In this document: piece after piece, positions 1-7,176 of the stretch | How positions within the stretch are numbered: position 1 is the first letter of the stretch | Layout: the number at the start of each line of letters is the position of its first letter | Assembly: GCA_012515085.1 (NCBI GenBank) | Contig: JAAYZB010000119.1 | Coordinates: forward strand, 1-7,176 | Direction of reading: 5' to 3' | Length of the DNA: 7,176 nucleotides | From: Acholeplasmataceae bacterium | Lineage (GTDB): Bacteria; Bacillota_I; Bacilli_A; Izemoplasmatales; Hujiaoplasmataceae | Notes under the pieces: generated by a model | Databases searched by the model: none | What the model was told of the DNA's origin: nothing | What the model saw: the letters and a program-made list of their open reading frames with translations, nothing else | Position numbers and translations under genes: made by a program

Positions 1-281
1 GGAACCTCCACATGGCGGGAAAAGATGAATGCGGGCGGTTGCTTTTCAAAAAGCATCCGCACTCGTATCGCTTGATCTTGCTTGCTAAGCCAATGAAAAA
101 AAGTGCCCTCCTTGGAACCGATGATTTGGATGCGGTCGTGTTCATAAAAATCGAACAACCCCGCCAGTTCCAATCCCGGTTTGGTCAGGTTGGCTTCCGT
201 CACCAAGCGCTGGATTCCATTTTTTCCGGCCAGTATATCCAAATTCAAACCGGCGATGACACTTGCGACTGTCAATGCCAT
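1..281 (-). CDS. hprK: HPr kinase/phosphorylase, N-terminal part (gene runs off the window)
   Basis: HprK phosphorylates HPr of the sugar phosphotransferase system on its regulatory serine, and reverses this, linking carbon status to catabolite repression. The 93 codons visible here (plus two bases) encode its N-terminal domain. I recognise the family pattern: an opening NLDILAG stretch (residues 13-19), a KPGLELAG block (34-41) followed by a FDFY segment, DRIQIIG (49-55), then a phenylalanine-rich FFHWL and a PPAFIFSR strand (82-89) before the edge. The kinase domain with its P-loop and the HPrK signature lies outside the window, so activity cannot be judged. The ATG directly abuts the TAA stop of the upstream membrane protein gene, and an AAGGGGAG ribosome binding site sits eight bases before it inside that gene's end. 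Translation of the two genes is therefore probably coupled. The identification rests on the N-terminal domain only, but the match is close along its length. Confidence 0.9.
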   Translation of the reverse strand, partial: MALTVASVIAGLNLDILAGKNGIQRLVTEANLTKPGLELAGLFDFYEHDRIQIIGSKEGTFFHWLSKQDQAIRVRMLFEKQPPAFIFSRHVEV

Positions 282-857
282 TTATTTTTCTCCCCTTGTC
301 GATTTTCGGCTTGCCATTTGTGCCATTTTCCGAATGATTTGATGATACGTCATTTTGATGATCATTCGCATGAATTGGAAAATCAAAACAAATAATATTG
401 GATATAGATACGTGGCAAAAGTGAATTGATCTTTCATGATCAATAAATCAAAAGCATAAAAGAAAATCAGGTTCATCAGGAAGAAAATCAACCCCGAGGA
501 ATAAATGACCACTTTCACAAATCGCTTGATCAAAAATATTTTATACAGTTCTTCATACAAAGTAAAGATTGCCGCAATCCAGATAAAGTTATAATCGTTA
601 TCGACCTCGGCTAACCCAAAAAGCCGGATGATTGTAAAAATCAAGATGAAATTCACCAAAAAACTCACGATGAGGTGAATGGGAAAATTGGCTGAATATT
701 TCGCGCCGAGATCGATCCGGATCACTTGATTCGGCGATCGTTTTTGGGCTTCTTTATGGCTTTTCTTCTCTTCTTTATGCTGTTCCCGGACGATTTCGAT
801 CAATTTTTCCAGTTCTTCGATCTCTTTGCGCACGTCTTTGTCGTTTTTCTCTTCCAC
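282..857 (-). CDS. Predicted four-helix membrane protein of unknown function
   Basis: I do not recognise this 191-residue protein. Residues 1-42 are highly charged and rich in Lys and Glu, with heptad-like spacing of Leu/Ile around 15-24, suggesting a cytoplasmic helix or short coiled coil. Four hydrophobic stretches follow at about 57-82, 90-111, 114-141 and 147-168. The second contains charged residues (YEELYK, 101-106) and may be amphipathic or only partly buried. The tail (169-191) is basic (HQIIRK, SRKSTRGEK), as expected for a cytoplasmic end by the positive-inside rule, which with four helices places both ends in the cytoplasm. There is no signal peptide, no cysteine motif and no nucleotide-binding motif. 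The start is a GTG supported by an AAGGAG site eight bases upstream. The gene follows uvrA after 77 bases and its TAA directly abuts the hprK ATG. Its position suggests co-expression with hprK, but no function follows from that. It is very likely a real gene given its ribosome binding site, operon position and consistent membrane pattern. Confidence 0.85.
   Translation of the reverse strand: MEEKNDKDVRKEIEELEKLIEIVREQHKEEKKSHKEAQKRSPNQVIRIDLGAKYSANFPIHLIVSFLVNFILIFTIIRLFGLAEVDNDYNFIWIAAIFTLYEELYKIFLIKRFVKVVIYSSGLIFFLMNLIFFYAFDLLIMKDQFTFATYLYPILFVLIFQFMRMIIKMTYHQIIRKMAQMASRKSTRGEK
290..297 (-). promoter_or_regulatory. Ribosome binding site of hprK
   Basis: AAGGGGAG lies eight bases before the hprK ATG and inside the last codons of the upstream membrane protein gene. 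It fixes the hprK start at 281 and shows that hprK has its own initiation signal although the two genes abut. Confidence 0.8.
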
Positions 858-865
858 GTGGCGAA

Positions 866-871
866 CTCCTT
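866..871 (-). promoter_or_regulatory. Ribosome binding site deciding a GTG start
   Basis: A perfect AAGGAG stands eight bases before the GTG at 857 on the minus strand. No ATG lies at a suitable distance from it in this frame, so it decides the GTG start of the membrane protein gene. Confidence 0.8.
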
Positions 872-882
872 AAATGATTGAC

Positions 883-911
883 ACAACAGCGTTGTTATAT
901 GAATATCATAT
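883..911 (-). repeat. Two small adjacent inverted repeats in the uvrA-membrane protein gap
   Basis: The 77-base gap (858-934) holds two perfect short inverted repeats: arms ATATGA/TCATAT around a three-base centre (897-911) and arms ACAAC/GTTGT around a three-base centre (883-895). Neither is GC-rich or followed by a run of T on the minus strand, so a rho-independent terminator is unlikely. They could form weak hairpins in the mRNA just before the ribosome binding site of the next gene, but chance is a fair explanation in AT-rich sequence. Confidence 0.35.
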
Positions 912-934
912 CATACGCACTAATAAAACGCGAG

Positions 935-3784
935 TTATTTCCTTTCCGCTCCCACTGGATATCCCCGCTTTCCTGAATGTTCCAAGATGGGGATCAAATA
1001 GACCCCTGTATAACTATTCGGCACCCGACTCACCGCTTCGGGTGTACCTGTTGTCAGCACTTCTCCACCACGATCGCCACCTTCGGGGCCAAGATCAATG
1101 ATATGATCCGCCACTTTGATGACATCGAGATTGTGCTCGATCACGATCACCGTCGCGCCTTTATCCACGATGTTTTCCAACACATTGATCAGATTCACGA
1201 CATCATGACTATGGAGCCCGGTCGTCGGTTCATCAAGAAAATAAATCGTCTTATCGGTGATCCGCTTATAGAGCTCGCTCGCCAGTTTGACGCGTTGCGC
1301 CTCTCCCCCGGATAAAGTCGTCGAGGATTGTCCTAGGCGAATATATCCCAGACCGACATCGTTGATCGTTTTCAATCGATTATATATTTTTGGAACATTT
1401 TTGAAAAAGTCCACGGCCTCTTCCACGGTCATCGCCAACACATCGGAAATCGTCTTCCCTTTGTATTTGACTTCCAATGTTTCTTGATTGTACCGTGCTC
1501 CGTGACACTCTTCACACTCCACATAGATATCTGGCAAAAAATGCATCTCGATTTTGATGAGCCCATCGCCAAAGCAGTGCTCACAGCGCCCCCCTTTGAC
1601 GTTGAAGGAAAAGCGGCTCTTGTCATATCCGCGTAGTTTTGCTTCTTTTGTTTGGCTAAAGAGGTTCCGAATCTCGTCAAATACGCCGGTGTAGGTCGCG
1701 GGATTGGAGCGAGGAGTGCGTCCAATCGCCGATTGGTCGATATTGATGATTTTGTCAATGTTCTCAATACCCGTGATCGCATCACACAACCCGGCCGCTT
1801 CGTTGCGTTTGGTCAGTCGGTTGATGAGTCCTTTGTAGAGCACTTCGTTGACTAAACTCGACTTTCCCGATCCGGACACACCGGTCACGACCGTGAAGCA
1901 GCCGATCGGGAATCCGACGCTGATATTTTTTAAGTTGTTTTGCCTTGCGCCGACTACTGACAAATACCCGCGTTCATGCGATCGTCTTCGATTAGGAAGC
2001 GGTATGAAATATTCTCCGGACAAATATTTGCCGGTAATGGATTCGTTAGAGGTCAGAAGCTCTTTGGGGGATCCGGCAAAAATCAGCTTGCCACCGTGCT
2101 CTCCCGCTCCCGGCCCGATATCCACGACAAAATCAGCGTTCTCGATCGTTTCGAGATCGTGTTCCACCACGATCATTGTGTTCCCGAGATCACGCATACC
2201 TTGAAGCGTTTTGATCAACCGGAGATTGTCGCGTTGGTGCAACCCAATCGAGGGTTCGTCCAACACGTATAAAATCCCGGTAAGACGCGATCCGATTTGC
2301 GTCGCCAGGCGGATCCGCTGGGCTTCGCCTCCGGATAATGTCATCGATGCTCGTGAGAGTGTCAAATAGTCCAGGCCGATGTTGATCAGAAATTGAAGTC
2401 GGGTTCTGATTTCTTTGATAATGGTCCGAGAAATCTCGCTTTCTTTTTCCGTCAGTTCCATCTGTTCGATGAAAGCTTCCAAGTTCAAGACGCTCATCGA
2501 GGAGAATTGATCGATATTGATCCCACCCACACGAACAGATAATGCCGCTTCGCTCAACCGTTTCCCGTGACACTTTTCACAAGGGATATCGTTCATCATC
2601 GTTTCGATCCAATCGCGGACCATCCGTGAGGTAGTTTCCAAATAACGTCTTTCCAAGCTCTTGACAATACCTTCATATGGCCGACTGGTGTGATGCGTGT
2701 ATTGGCTGCTTTTGGATTTGATTTTAAAATCCACCGGTTGTTCTGTGCCAAATAAGATGAGATCCTTTTTTTCTTCAGGCAGTTCTTTAAAGGGAACATG
2801 GATGTCGATATCATGCGCCTGACAAACCTGGATGACTTGTTGAAGATAAATGGACTCCGTATTCGCATATTTGTCAAACACGCCTTCCGCAATGGTTTTT
2901 TCCGGATAGGGAATCAAGCGATTGATATCGATTTTACGTTTGAAGCCCAATCCGGAACATTCCTCACAGGCGCCGTAAGGCGAATTGAAGGAAAATAACC
3001 GCGGTTCCAATTTACTCAAAGTAAAGCCGCAGATGGGACAACTGAAATGTTCGCTGAAAAGCTCTTCTATATCGTCAATCAGGACCTTGACCAATCCGTC
3101 CGACAATTTGAGCGCCGTTTCTAATGAATCATAGATCCGTGACCGGTTATCCGGTTTCGCGATGATGCGATCGATGACAAGATCGATGTCGGACCGTTTG
3201 GTTTTTTCGAGTGTGACCGAGTCGTCCAGTTCGACAAATTCGCCATTCAAACGAATGCGGTTGTACCCTTCGCGGCGCAGTTCGTCGATCAGCTTTTCGT
3301 GCATGCCTTTCTTTCCTCGAACGACCGGCGATAAAATCACGATTTTTGCGCCAAGATGCGTTAAGATCCGATTTGTCATCTCTTGAATCGACTGCGCCGT
3401 GATTTCGATCTGGTGATGCGGGCAAAACGGTCGGCCGATCCTTGCATAAAGCAATCGCACATGATCGTAGATCTCGGTAATGGTTCCCACCGTCGACCGA
3501 GGATTGTGCGAGGTTGATTTCTGATCGATGGCGATGGCGGGAGACAAGCCTTCGATCGAATCCACATCCGGCTTTTCGATGTTGCCCAAAAATTGCCGAG
3601 CATAAGAGCTCAGACTTTCGACATAGCGTCTGCGTCCTTCTTCATAAATCGTATCGAATGCCAAACTGGTCTTTCCGGATCCGGAAAGACCGGTCATGAC
3701 AATGAGTTTATTTTTTGGTAGCGTCAGGTCGATCGATTGCAGGTTGTTCTCCCGTGCGCCTTTGATAATGATTGAATCCATCAT
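935..3784 (-). CDS. uvrA: Excinuclease ABC subunit A (UvrA), nucleotide excision repair ATPase
   Basis: UvrA dimers find bulky DNA lesions and load UvrB, starting nucleotide excision repair in the cytoplasm. This 949-residue protein has the usual family length and both ABC ATPase modules. Module I has Walker A GLSGSGKT (32-39), signature LSGGEAQR (483-490) and Walker B ending LDEPS (508-512). Module II has Walker A GVSGSGKS (635-642), signature LSGGEAQR (824-831) and Walker B LDEPT (850-854). Zinc-binding cysteines are present as CPIC and CEEC (249/252 and 273/276), a CPHH motif at 121-124 with CEKC at 402-405, and CEHC/CEEC at 734/737 and 757/760. The region between about 130 and 400 matches the place of the UvrB-binding and insertion domains. 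Nothing essential appears missing, so it should be active. Two ATG codons stand in tandem at the start; the first (3784) is better placed relative to a GGAGA site 11 bases upstream. It follows ligA after 25 bases. uvrB is not next to it. I see no LexA-type box just upstream, although an operon promoter would lie outside the window. Confidence 0.98.
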   Translation of the reverse strand: MMDSIIIKGARENNLQSIDLTLPKNKLIVMTGLSGSGKTSLAFDTIYEEGRRRYVESLSSYARQFLGNIEKPDVDSIEGLSPAIAIDQKSTSHNPRSTVGTITEIYDHVRLLYARIGRPFCPHHQIEITAQSIQEMTNRILTHLGAKIVILSPVVRGKKGMHEKLIDELRREGYNRIRLNGEFVELDDSVTLEKTKRSDIDLVIDRIIAKPDNRSRIYDSLETALKLSDGLVKVLIDDIEELFSEHFSCPICGFTLSKLEPRLFSFNSPYGACEECSGLGFKRKIDINRLIPYPEKTIAEGVFDKYANTESIYLQQVIQVCQAHDIDIHVPFKELPEEKKDLILFGTEQPVDFKIKSKSSQYTHHTSRPYEGIVKSLERRYLETTSRMVRDWIETMMNDIPCEKCHGKRLSEAALSVRVGGINIDQFSSMSVLNLEAFIEQMELTEKESEISRTIIKEIRTRLQFLINIGLDYLTLSRASMTLSGGEAQRIRLATQIGSRLTGILYVLDEPSIGLHQRDNLRLIKTLQGMRDLGNTMIVVEHDLETIENADFVVDIGPGAGEHGGKLIFAGSPKELLTSNESITGKYLSGEYFIPLPNRRRSHERGYLSVVGARQNNLKNISVGFPIGCFTVVTGVSGSGKSSLVNEVLYKGLINRLTKRNEAAGLCDAITGIENIDKIINIDQSAIGRTPRSNPATYTGVFDEIRNLFSQTKEAKLRGYDKSRFSFNVKGGRCEHCFGDGLIKIEMHFLPDIYVECEECHGARYNQETLEVKYKGKTISDVLAMTVEEAVDFFKNVPKIYNRLKTINDVGLGYIRLGQSSTTLSGGEAQRVKLASELYKRITDKTIYFLDEPTTGLHSHDVVNLINVLENIVDKGATVIVIEHNLDVIKVADHIIDLGPEGGDRGGEVLTTGTPEAVSRVPNSYTGVYLIPILEHSGKRGYPVGAERK

Positions 3785-3795
3785 GGGCTACTATA

Positions 3796-3800
3796 TCTCC
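3796..3800 (-). promoter_or_regulatory. Ribosome binding site of uvrA
   Basis: GGAGA lies in the 25-base gap between ligA and uvrA, 11 bases before the first of two tandem ATG codons and 14 before the second. The spacing is slightly long, which favours the first ATG at 3784. Confidence 0.6.
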
Positions 3801-3809
3801 GTCATTTCA

Positions 3810-5816
3810 TTATAGTGATGATTGTTCGTTGCTTTCGTTTGTCACCATTTGGGAAAACTCCGCCTCTTCAATGATTCGAATACCGAGTTCCAACCCTTTG
3901 TCTAATTTTGATCCGGCTTGGATCCCAGCGACAATCAAGTCGGTTTTTTTGGATACCGATCCAACAACCTTGCCTCCCAAGCGTTCAATGAGCTCGGTCG
4001 CTTCACTTCGAGTAAAACGTTCAAGCGTTCCGGTCAGCACAATGTTCATTCCGGAAAAAACCGCGTTTCCTTTTGGGGCTCTTTCACTTGCTCTCTGATT
4101 GAGACCGAGTTTTTTTAACTGATCGATTTGTTCACGATTATGGAGATCTCGAAAATAATCCGTTATACTTTTTGCAATTACCACTCCCACGTCGGATATC
4201 CTTAAAAGTTCGGCTTCAGAAGCTGCCATCACTTGATCGATAGTGGGATATTCATCCGTGATCACTCGAGCGATCTTGCTTCCGACATGGCGGATTCCCA
4301 AGCCAAACAACCACTTGTCAAGGGGGTTCTTTTTGCTCGCCTCAATGGCCGCCACCAAATTGTCAATGCTCTTTTTTCCAAATCCTTCTCGCTCGATCAA
4401 TTCATCATAGTGTTCCTTCAACAAAAAGATATCCACGATATTTTTGACGATGCCATCGTTGAAGAGATCGGTGAGAATCGCTTCTCCCAATCCTTCAATA
4501 TTATACGCATCGCGTGAAGCGAAATGGATCAATCCTTCAATATGGCGCGCTTCACACTCGGGATTTGGACAATAATGGTCCGCTTCGGCTTCCTTGCGGA
4601 TAAGTTTTGTTGCGCATTTCGGGCAATGAGACGCCATTTGAAACTTCACTTCGTTACCAAGACGTTTTTCCTTTAACACCCGCAAAACCTCCGGGATGAT
4701 CTCTCCGGCTTTGCGGATCAGCACATGGTCGCCGATATGAATGTCTTTTTCCAAACAAAAATCCTCGTTATGCAAGGTGGCTCTTGAGACAAGCGACCCG
4801 GACACCATGACCGGCTCCAACTCCGCGACGGGTTTGACCACACCGGTTCGTCCGACTTGGAATGTGATATCGTTTAAAACAGTTTCTACTTCTTCAGCCG
4901 GGAATTTATACGCAATTGCCCATTTGGGAAATTTGACCGTCGCTCCGATTTTTTTGTATAAACCGATCTCGTCCACTTTGATGACGATGCCATCGATATC
5001 ATACGGAAGCTCTTTCCGAATGGTGCTGATTTCGTCAATATACTGAATGACCTGCTCAATGGATGGACACTGTTTGGTATACGGATTGATCTTAAAACCC
5101 CATGATTCCAAGCGTTTTAACGCCTCATAATGGCTTTCGGTCATTTCCCGGTTCATCAAATAATAGACGAACACCGACAATCTCCGTTTTCGTACGAGTT
5201 GGGGATCGAGTTGGCGAATACTACCGGCAGCGGCGTTCCGTGGGTTTTTGAACAGCGCCTCGCCTTTGGCAGCTTTTTGTTCATTCAATTCGTTAAAGGC
5301 TTTTTTCGGCATGTAAATCTCGCCTCGAACCTCAAGCGGCTCGAGGATGGGGATTTTTAAAGGAATAGCGGAAATGGTTTTGATATTTTCGGTGATGTCT
5401 TCACCGACAACACCATCTCCCCGAGTGGCACCTTGAATCAATAACCCGTTTCGATATTTGATCGAGACGGACAATCCGTCAATTTTAAGTTCGACGGTAT
5501 AGCTATAATCAGACACTTCCGATTGGATCTTTCGGTCGAAGTCGATGAGTTCCTCGGCTGAAAACGCATTTCCCAGCGATAGCATCGGCTGGTCGTGGGT
5601 CACTTTCACAAATTTGTCAAGCGCCATACCGCCGATGCGATTTGTGGGCGAATCCGGTGTTTTGAGTTCGGGATATTCGGTTTCCAACCGATTGAGTTTG
5701 AGCATCAATTGATCGTATTCTTGATCACTGATCGTTGGATTGTCCAGCACATGGTATTCATAGTTGTAGCGTTCGATCAATTGTTTCAGTTCCTCAATCT
5801 TCGTTTTGGGATTCAT
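3810..5816 (-). CDS. ligA: NAD-dependent DNA ligase LigA
   Basis: LigA seals nicks in DNA during replication and repair, using NAD+ as the source of the adenylyl group. The 668-residue product has the full domain order. The N-terminal Ia domain, which binds the nicotinamide part of NAD+, has its tyrosines and aspartate in the YEYHVLD and DQEYD segments (19-35). The adenylation domain carries the catalytic lysine in KIDG (Lys111), with TRGDG (131-135), LEVRGEI (161-167), NPRNAAAGS (191-199) and DGIVIK (275-280). An OB-fold follows, containing GRTG (322-325) and ATLHN (346-350). A four-cysteine zinc finger is at 398, 401, 416 and 421, then helix-hairpin-helix repeats (about 435-560) and a C-terminal BRCT domain (about 585-660). 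No key residue is missing. A GTG three codons upstream (5825) is in frame, but a GAGGTGA ribosome binding site covers it and is spaced correctly for the ATG at 5816, so I prefer the ATG. The start overlaps the end of pcrA by 23 bases, suggesting coupled translation. The stop is TAA. Confidence 0.98.
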   Translation of the reverse strand: MNPKTKIEELKQLIERYNYEYHVLDNPTISDQEYDQLMLKLNRLETEYPELKTPDSPTNRIGGMALDKFVKVTHDQPMLSLGNAFSAEELIDFDRKIQSEVSDYSYTVELKIDGLSVSIKYRNGLLIQGATRGDGVVGEDITENIKTISAIPLKIPILEPLEVRGEIYMPKKAFNELNEQKAAKGEALFKNPRNAAAGSIRQLDPQLVRKRRLSVFVYYLMNREMTESHYEALKRLESWGFKINPYTKQCPSIEQVIQYIDEISTIRKELPYDIDGIVIKVDEIGLYKKIGATVKFPKWAIAYKFPAEEVETVLNDITFQVGRTGVVKPVAELEPVMVSGSLVSRATLHNEDFCLEKDIHIGDHVLIRKAGEIIPEVLRVLKEKRLGNEVKFQMASHCPKCATKLIRKEAEADHYCPNPECEARHIEGLIHFASRDAYNIEGLGEAILTDLFNDGIVKNIVDIFLLKEHYDELIEREGFGKKSIDNLVAAIEASKKNPLDKWLFGLGIRHVGSKIARVITDEYPTIDQVMAASEAELLRISDVGVVIAKSITDYFRDLHNREQIDQLKKLGLNQRASERAPKGNAVFSGMNIVLTGTLERFTRSEATELIERLGGKVVGSVSKKTDLIVAGIQAGSKLDKGLELGIRIIEEAEFSQMVTNESNEQSSL

Positions 5817-7176
5817 GGTTGTCACCTCGCTTTTTGATGCTCGGATGATCTTTCATCAGCACTTTGATACCGACATTTTGTTGGAAAGCAATGGTGGCCT
5901 TGTCATCGTTCAACGCCACGACCACCCCTGCTCCAAACAAGGTATGGTCGATTTTATCTCCAATCGTCAAGTGTACACCGGAGGGGCGGTATCCTTCTTT
6001 TACTGTGAATTCAAAAGGCGGATAGGCTCTTTTTTTCGGACGTTCGACAACGGGATCTTTTGGCTTGGCGAGTCCGCCTCGCTCCAGATACTCTTCCGCG
6101 ATTTCCGATAAAAACTGCGAATCTTGGTTTTCCATAAGACGCCCATACATATAACGTTGCCGGGCGCTGGTGAGAACAGCGATTTCTTTCGCTCGAGTCA
6201 ACCCGACATAAAAGAGTCTCCGTTCCTCTTCCACATCCATAAGTTCAAACAAACTTTGACTGGATGGGAACAACGTCTGTTCCAGACAAGTGATAAAGAC
6301 CACGCGAAATTCCAACCCTTTGACCGAGTGGGTCGTCATCAGGCTGATGAACTCGTCTTGTTCCAAAAGTTCTTCCGATTCCTCGCGAAGAGCCAATTCC
6401 GTTAAAATGTTGACAAGTTTTTCTTGGTTGGAGATTCCTGGATCATATTCTTTAATCTTTTCGAGCAACACGGTTTTGAACTCCTGAAGGTTGTCAATTC
6501 GCCGTTCTGCTTCTAGTTTGCGCTCCGCGGACAAATCCTCCGCTCGAAGCATCTCCAAATACCCTGTCTTTTCAAGCAATGTGTCATATGTGATGAGCAA
6601 ATTGACTTTTTCTATTTCTCTTTGAAGCTCGATCAAGGTTTGTTTCAGACTCACCAAACGTTCAAACACCCGAGAACTCACACCAGGGATTTCGTCGCCG
6701 ATCGCATCCATCAGTTTCAGATCGTTCTTGAGGGCATAATTTTTCAGCCGGTCGAAACTGGCATTGCCAATGCCTCTTTTTGGTTCGTTATAGATTCGAG
6801 AAAACGCATAATCGTCTCCCAAGTCCACCAACAAGCGCAAATAGGCGATCGCATCTTTGATTTCTTTGCGCTTGTAAAAGGAGACGTTCCCAATCACTTT
6901 ATGCGGGATGTTGTATCGGAGAAACAAATCCTCAAACCGTCGGCTCATGGCGTGATTGCGATACAAGACCGCAAAATCCGAATACAGATACCCTTCTTTG
7001 ACTAAAGTCTTGATCTTGTTATAAATGTAATAAGCTTCTTCTTCATCGGTTTGAGCGCGAAAATGGATCACTTTTTCCCCATGACCCAATTCGCTATAGA
7101 GCTCTTTCGGGATTCGGTGTTGGTTGTGGCTGATCACAGAGTTTGCCGCATTCAATATATTCGTTGTCGATCGATA
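5794..7176 (-). CDS. pcrA: ATP-dependent DNA helicase PcrA/UvrD family, C-terminal part (5' end outside the window)
   Basis: This is the C-terminal 460 residues of a superfamily 1 3'-5' helicase that unwinds DNA in repair and removes obstacles from DNA. The reading frame is open to the window edge, so the real start lies outside; the apparent TTG start at 7155 is only an in-frame codon. The visible part begins within helicase motif IV (YRST at its first four residues). It continues with an IVa-like block (about 68-108: FAVLYRNHAMSRRFEDLF, then SFYKRKEIKD), motif V (THSVKGLEF, about 282-290) and motif VI (EERRLFYVGLTRAKE, about 317-331, with the arginine that contacts ATP). The last ~65 residues (GDKIDHTLFGAGVV, then VGIKVLMKDH) match the PcrA-type Tudor-like C-terminal domain, known in Bacillota PcrA to contact RNA polymerase. 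That favours PcrA over UvrD or Rep. Motifs Q, I, II and III are in the missing N-terminal part (an estimated 270-290 residues). The gene ends with TGA and overlaps ligA by 23 bases, the same gene order as in Bacillus. Confidence 0.93.
   Translation of the reverse strand, partial: YRSTTNILNAANSVISHNQHRIPKELYSELGHGEKVIHFRAQTDEEEAYYIYNKIKTLVKEGYLYSDFAVLYRNHAMSRRFEDLFLRYNIPHKVIGNVSFYKRKEIKDAIAYLRLLVDLGDDYAFSRIYNEPKRGIGNASFDRLKNYALKNDLKLMDAIGDEIPGVSSRVFERLVSLKQTLIELQREIEKVNLLITYDTLLEKTGYLEMLRAEDLSAERKLEAERRIDNLQEFKTVLLEKIKEYDPGISNQEKLVNILTELALREESEELLEQDEFISLMTTHSVKGLEFRVVFITCLEQTLFPSSQSLFELMDVEEERRLFYVGLTRAKEIAVLTSARQRYMYGRLMENQDSQFLSEIAEEYLERGGLAKPKDPVVERPKKRAYPPFEFTVKEGYRPSGVHLTIGDKIDHTLFGAGVVVALNDDKATIAFQQNVGIKVLMKDHPSIKKRGDNHESQNED
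5822..5828 (-). promoter_or_regulatory. Ribosome binding site deciding the ligA start
   Basis: GAGGTGA stands five bases before the ATG at 5816, inside the 3' end of pcrA. It overlaps the in-frame GTG at 5823-5825, which has no comparable site of its own further upstream, so the ATG is the better start. Confidence 0.75.

Noticed and set aside
96..102. Seven-base homopolymer in hprK as a possible slippage or phase-variation site
   Set aside because: The reading frame continues in register with the HprK family pattern on both sides, and a single seven-base run is common at this composition.
12..395. Plus-strand open frame of 127 codons
   Set aside because: It lies antisense to hprK and the end of the membrane protein gene, both well supported, has a Cys/His-rich composition typical of a shadow frame, and shows no family resemblance.
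878..909. Consensus TTGACA (-35) on the plus strand in the intergenic gap
   Set aside because: The sequence 17 bases downstream is GAATAT, a poor -10; better -10 candidates are at spacings of 14 or 20. Any transcript would run antisense into uvrA, and the 75-codon frame there is a shadow. Probably chance.
1429..1785. Minus-strand alternative frame inside uvrA (118 codons)
   Set aside because: It overlaps the zinc-finger and second ATPase part of uvrA in another frame; uvrA itself is intact, so this is neither a frameshift fragment nor a separate gene.
1848..2204. Plus-strand open frames opposite uvrA, including 118- and 98-codon frames
   Set aside because: They are antisense to the conserved ATPase motifs of UvrA and explained by its codon use; no ribosome binding site or recognisable domain.
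6267..6281. GAAC...GTTC inverted repeat resembling a Gram-positive LexA (SOS) box
   Set aside because: The half-sites are separated by seven bases instead of four and lie inside the pcrA coding region, so it is not a credible LexA site.

Overview
The window carries one run of five genes, all on the minus strand. In transcription order (high to low coordinates) they are: the C-terminal part of a PcrA/UvrD-type DNA helicase, a complete NAD-dependent DNA ligase (ligA), a complete excision-repair ATPase (uvrA), a complete small four-helix membrane protein of unknown function, and the N-terminal part of HPr kinase/phosphorylase (hprK). Both end genes run off the window. All five are called from the protein sequence alone; no database search was possible.

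The lineage looks Gram-positive, Bacillota or a Mollicutes relative. The pcrA-ligA pair is a typical low-GC Gram-positive arrangement, the helicase has the PcrA-type C-terminal domain, and hprK belongs to the HPr/CcpA style of carbon control common in this group. Base composition looks moderate by eye (roughly mid-40s percent GC, not calculated). Ribosome binding sites are good Shine-Dalgarno matches. The tryptophan codons I checked in four genes are all TGG, and the helicase ends with TGA, so the standard bacterial code applies rather than the TGA=Trp code of Mycoplasma and Spiroplasma. Genus cannot be fixed from this window.

Layout: pcrA (7176 to 5794, 5' end missing) overlaps the likely ATG of ligA (5816 to 3810) by 23 bases. 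A 25-base gap leads to uvrA (3784 to 935). A 77-base gap with two small inverted repeats and a strong ribosome binding site leads to the membrane protein gene (857 to 282, GTG start). Its TAA stop directly abuts the ATG of hprK (281 to beyond 1). The tight spacing suggests one transcription unit with translational coupling at two junctions. I see no rho-independent terminator and no convincing internal promoter, and no noncoding stretch exceeds 77 bases.

Functionally, the first three genes form a DNA repair set: UvrA recognises bulky lesions, PcrA/UvrD-type helicases unwind DNA during repair and clear obstacles, and LigA seals the final nick. hprK is a regulator of sugar uptake and catabolite repression. 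The membrane protein between the repair genes and hprK is the only gene whose role I cannot name. No mobile element, CRISPR array, RNA gene or phage-like feature was seen, and the region reads as an ordinary chromosomal housekeeping operon.
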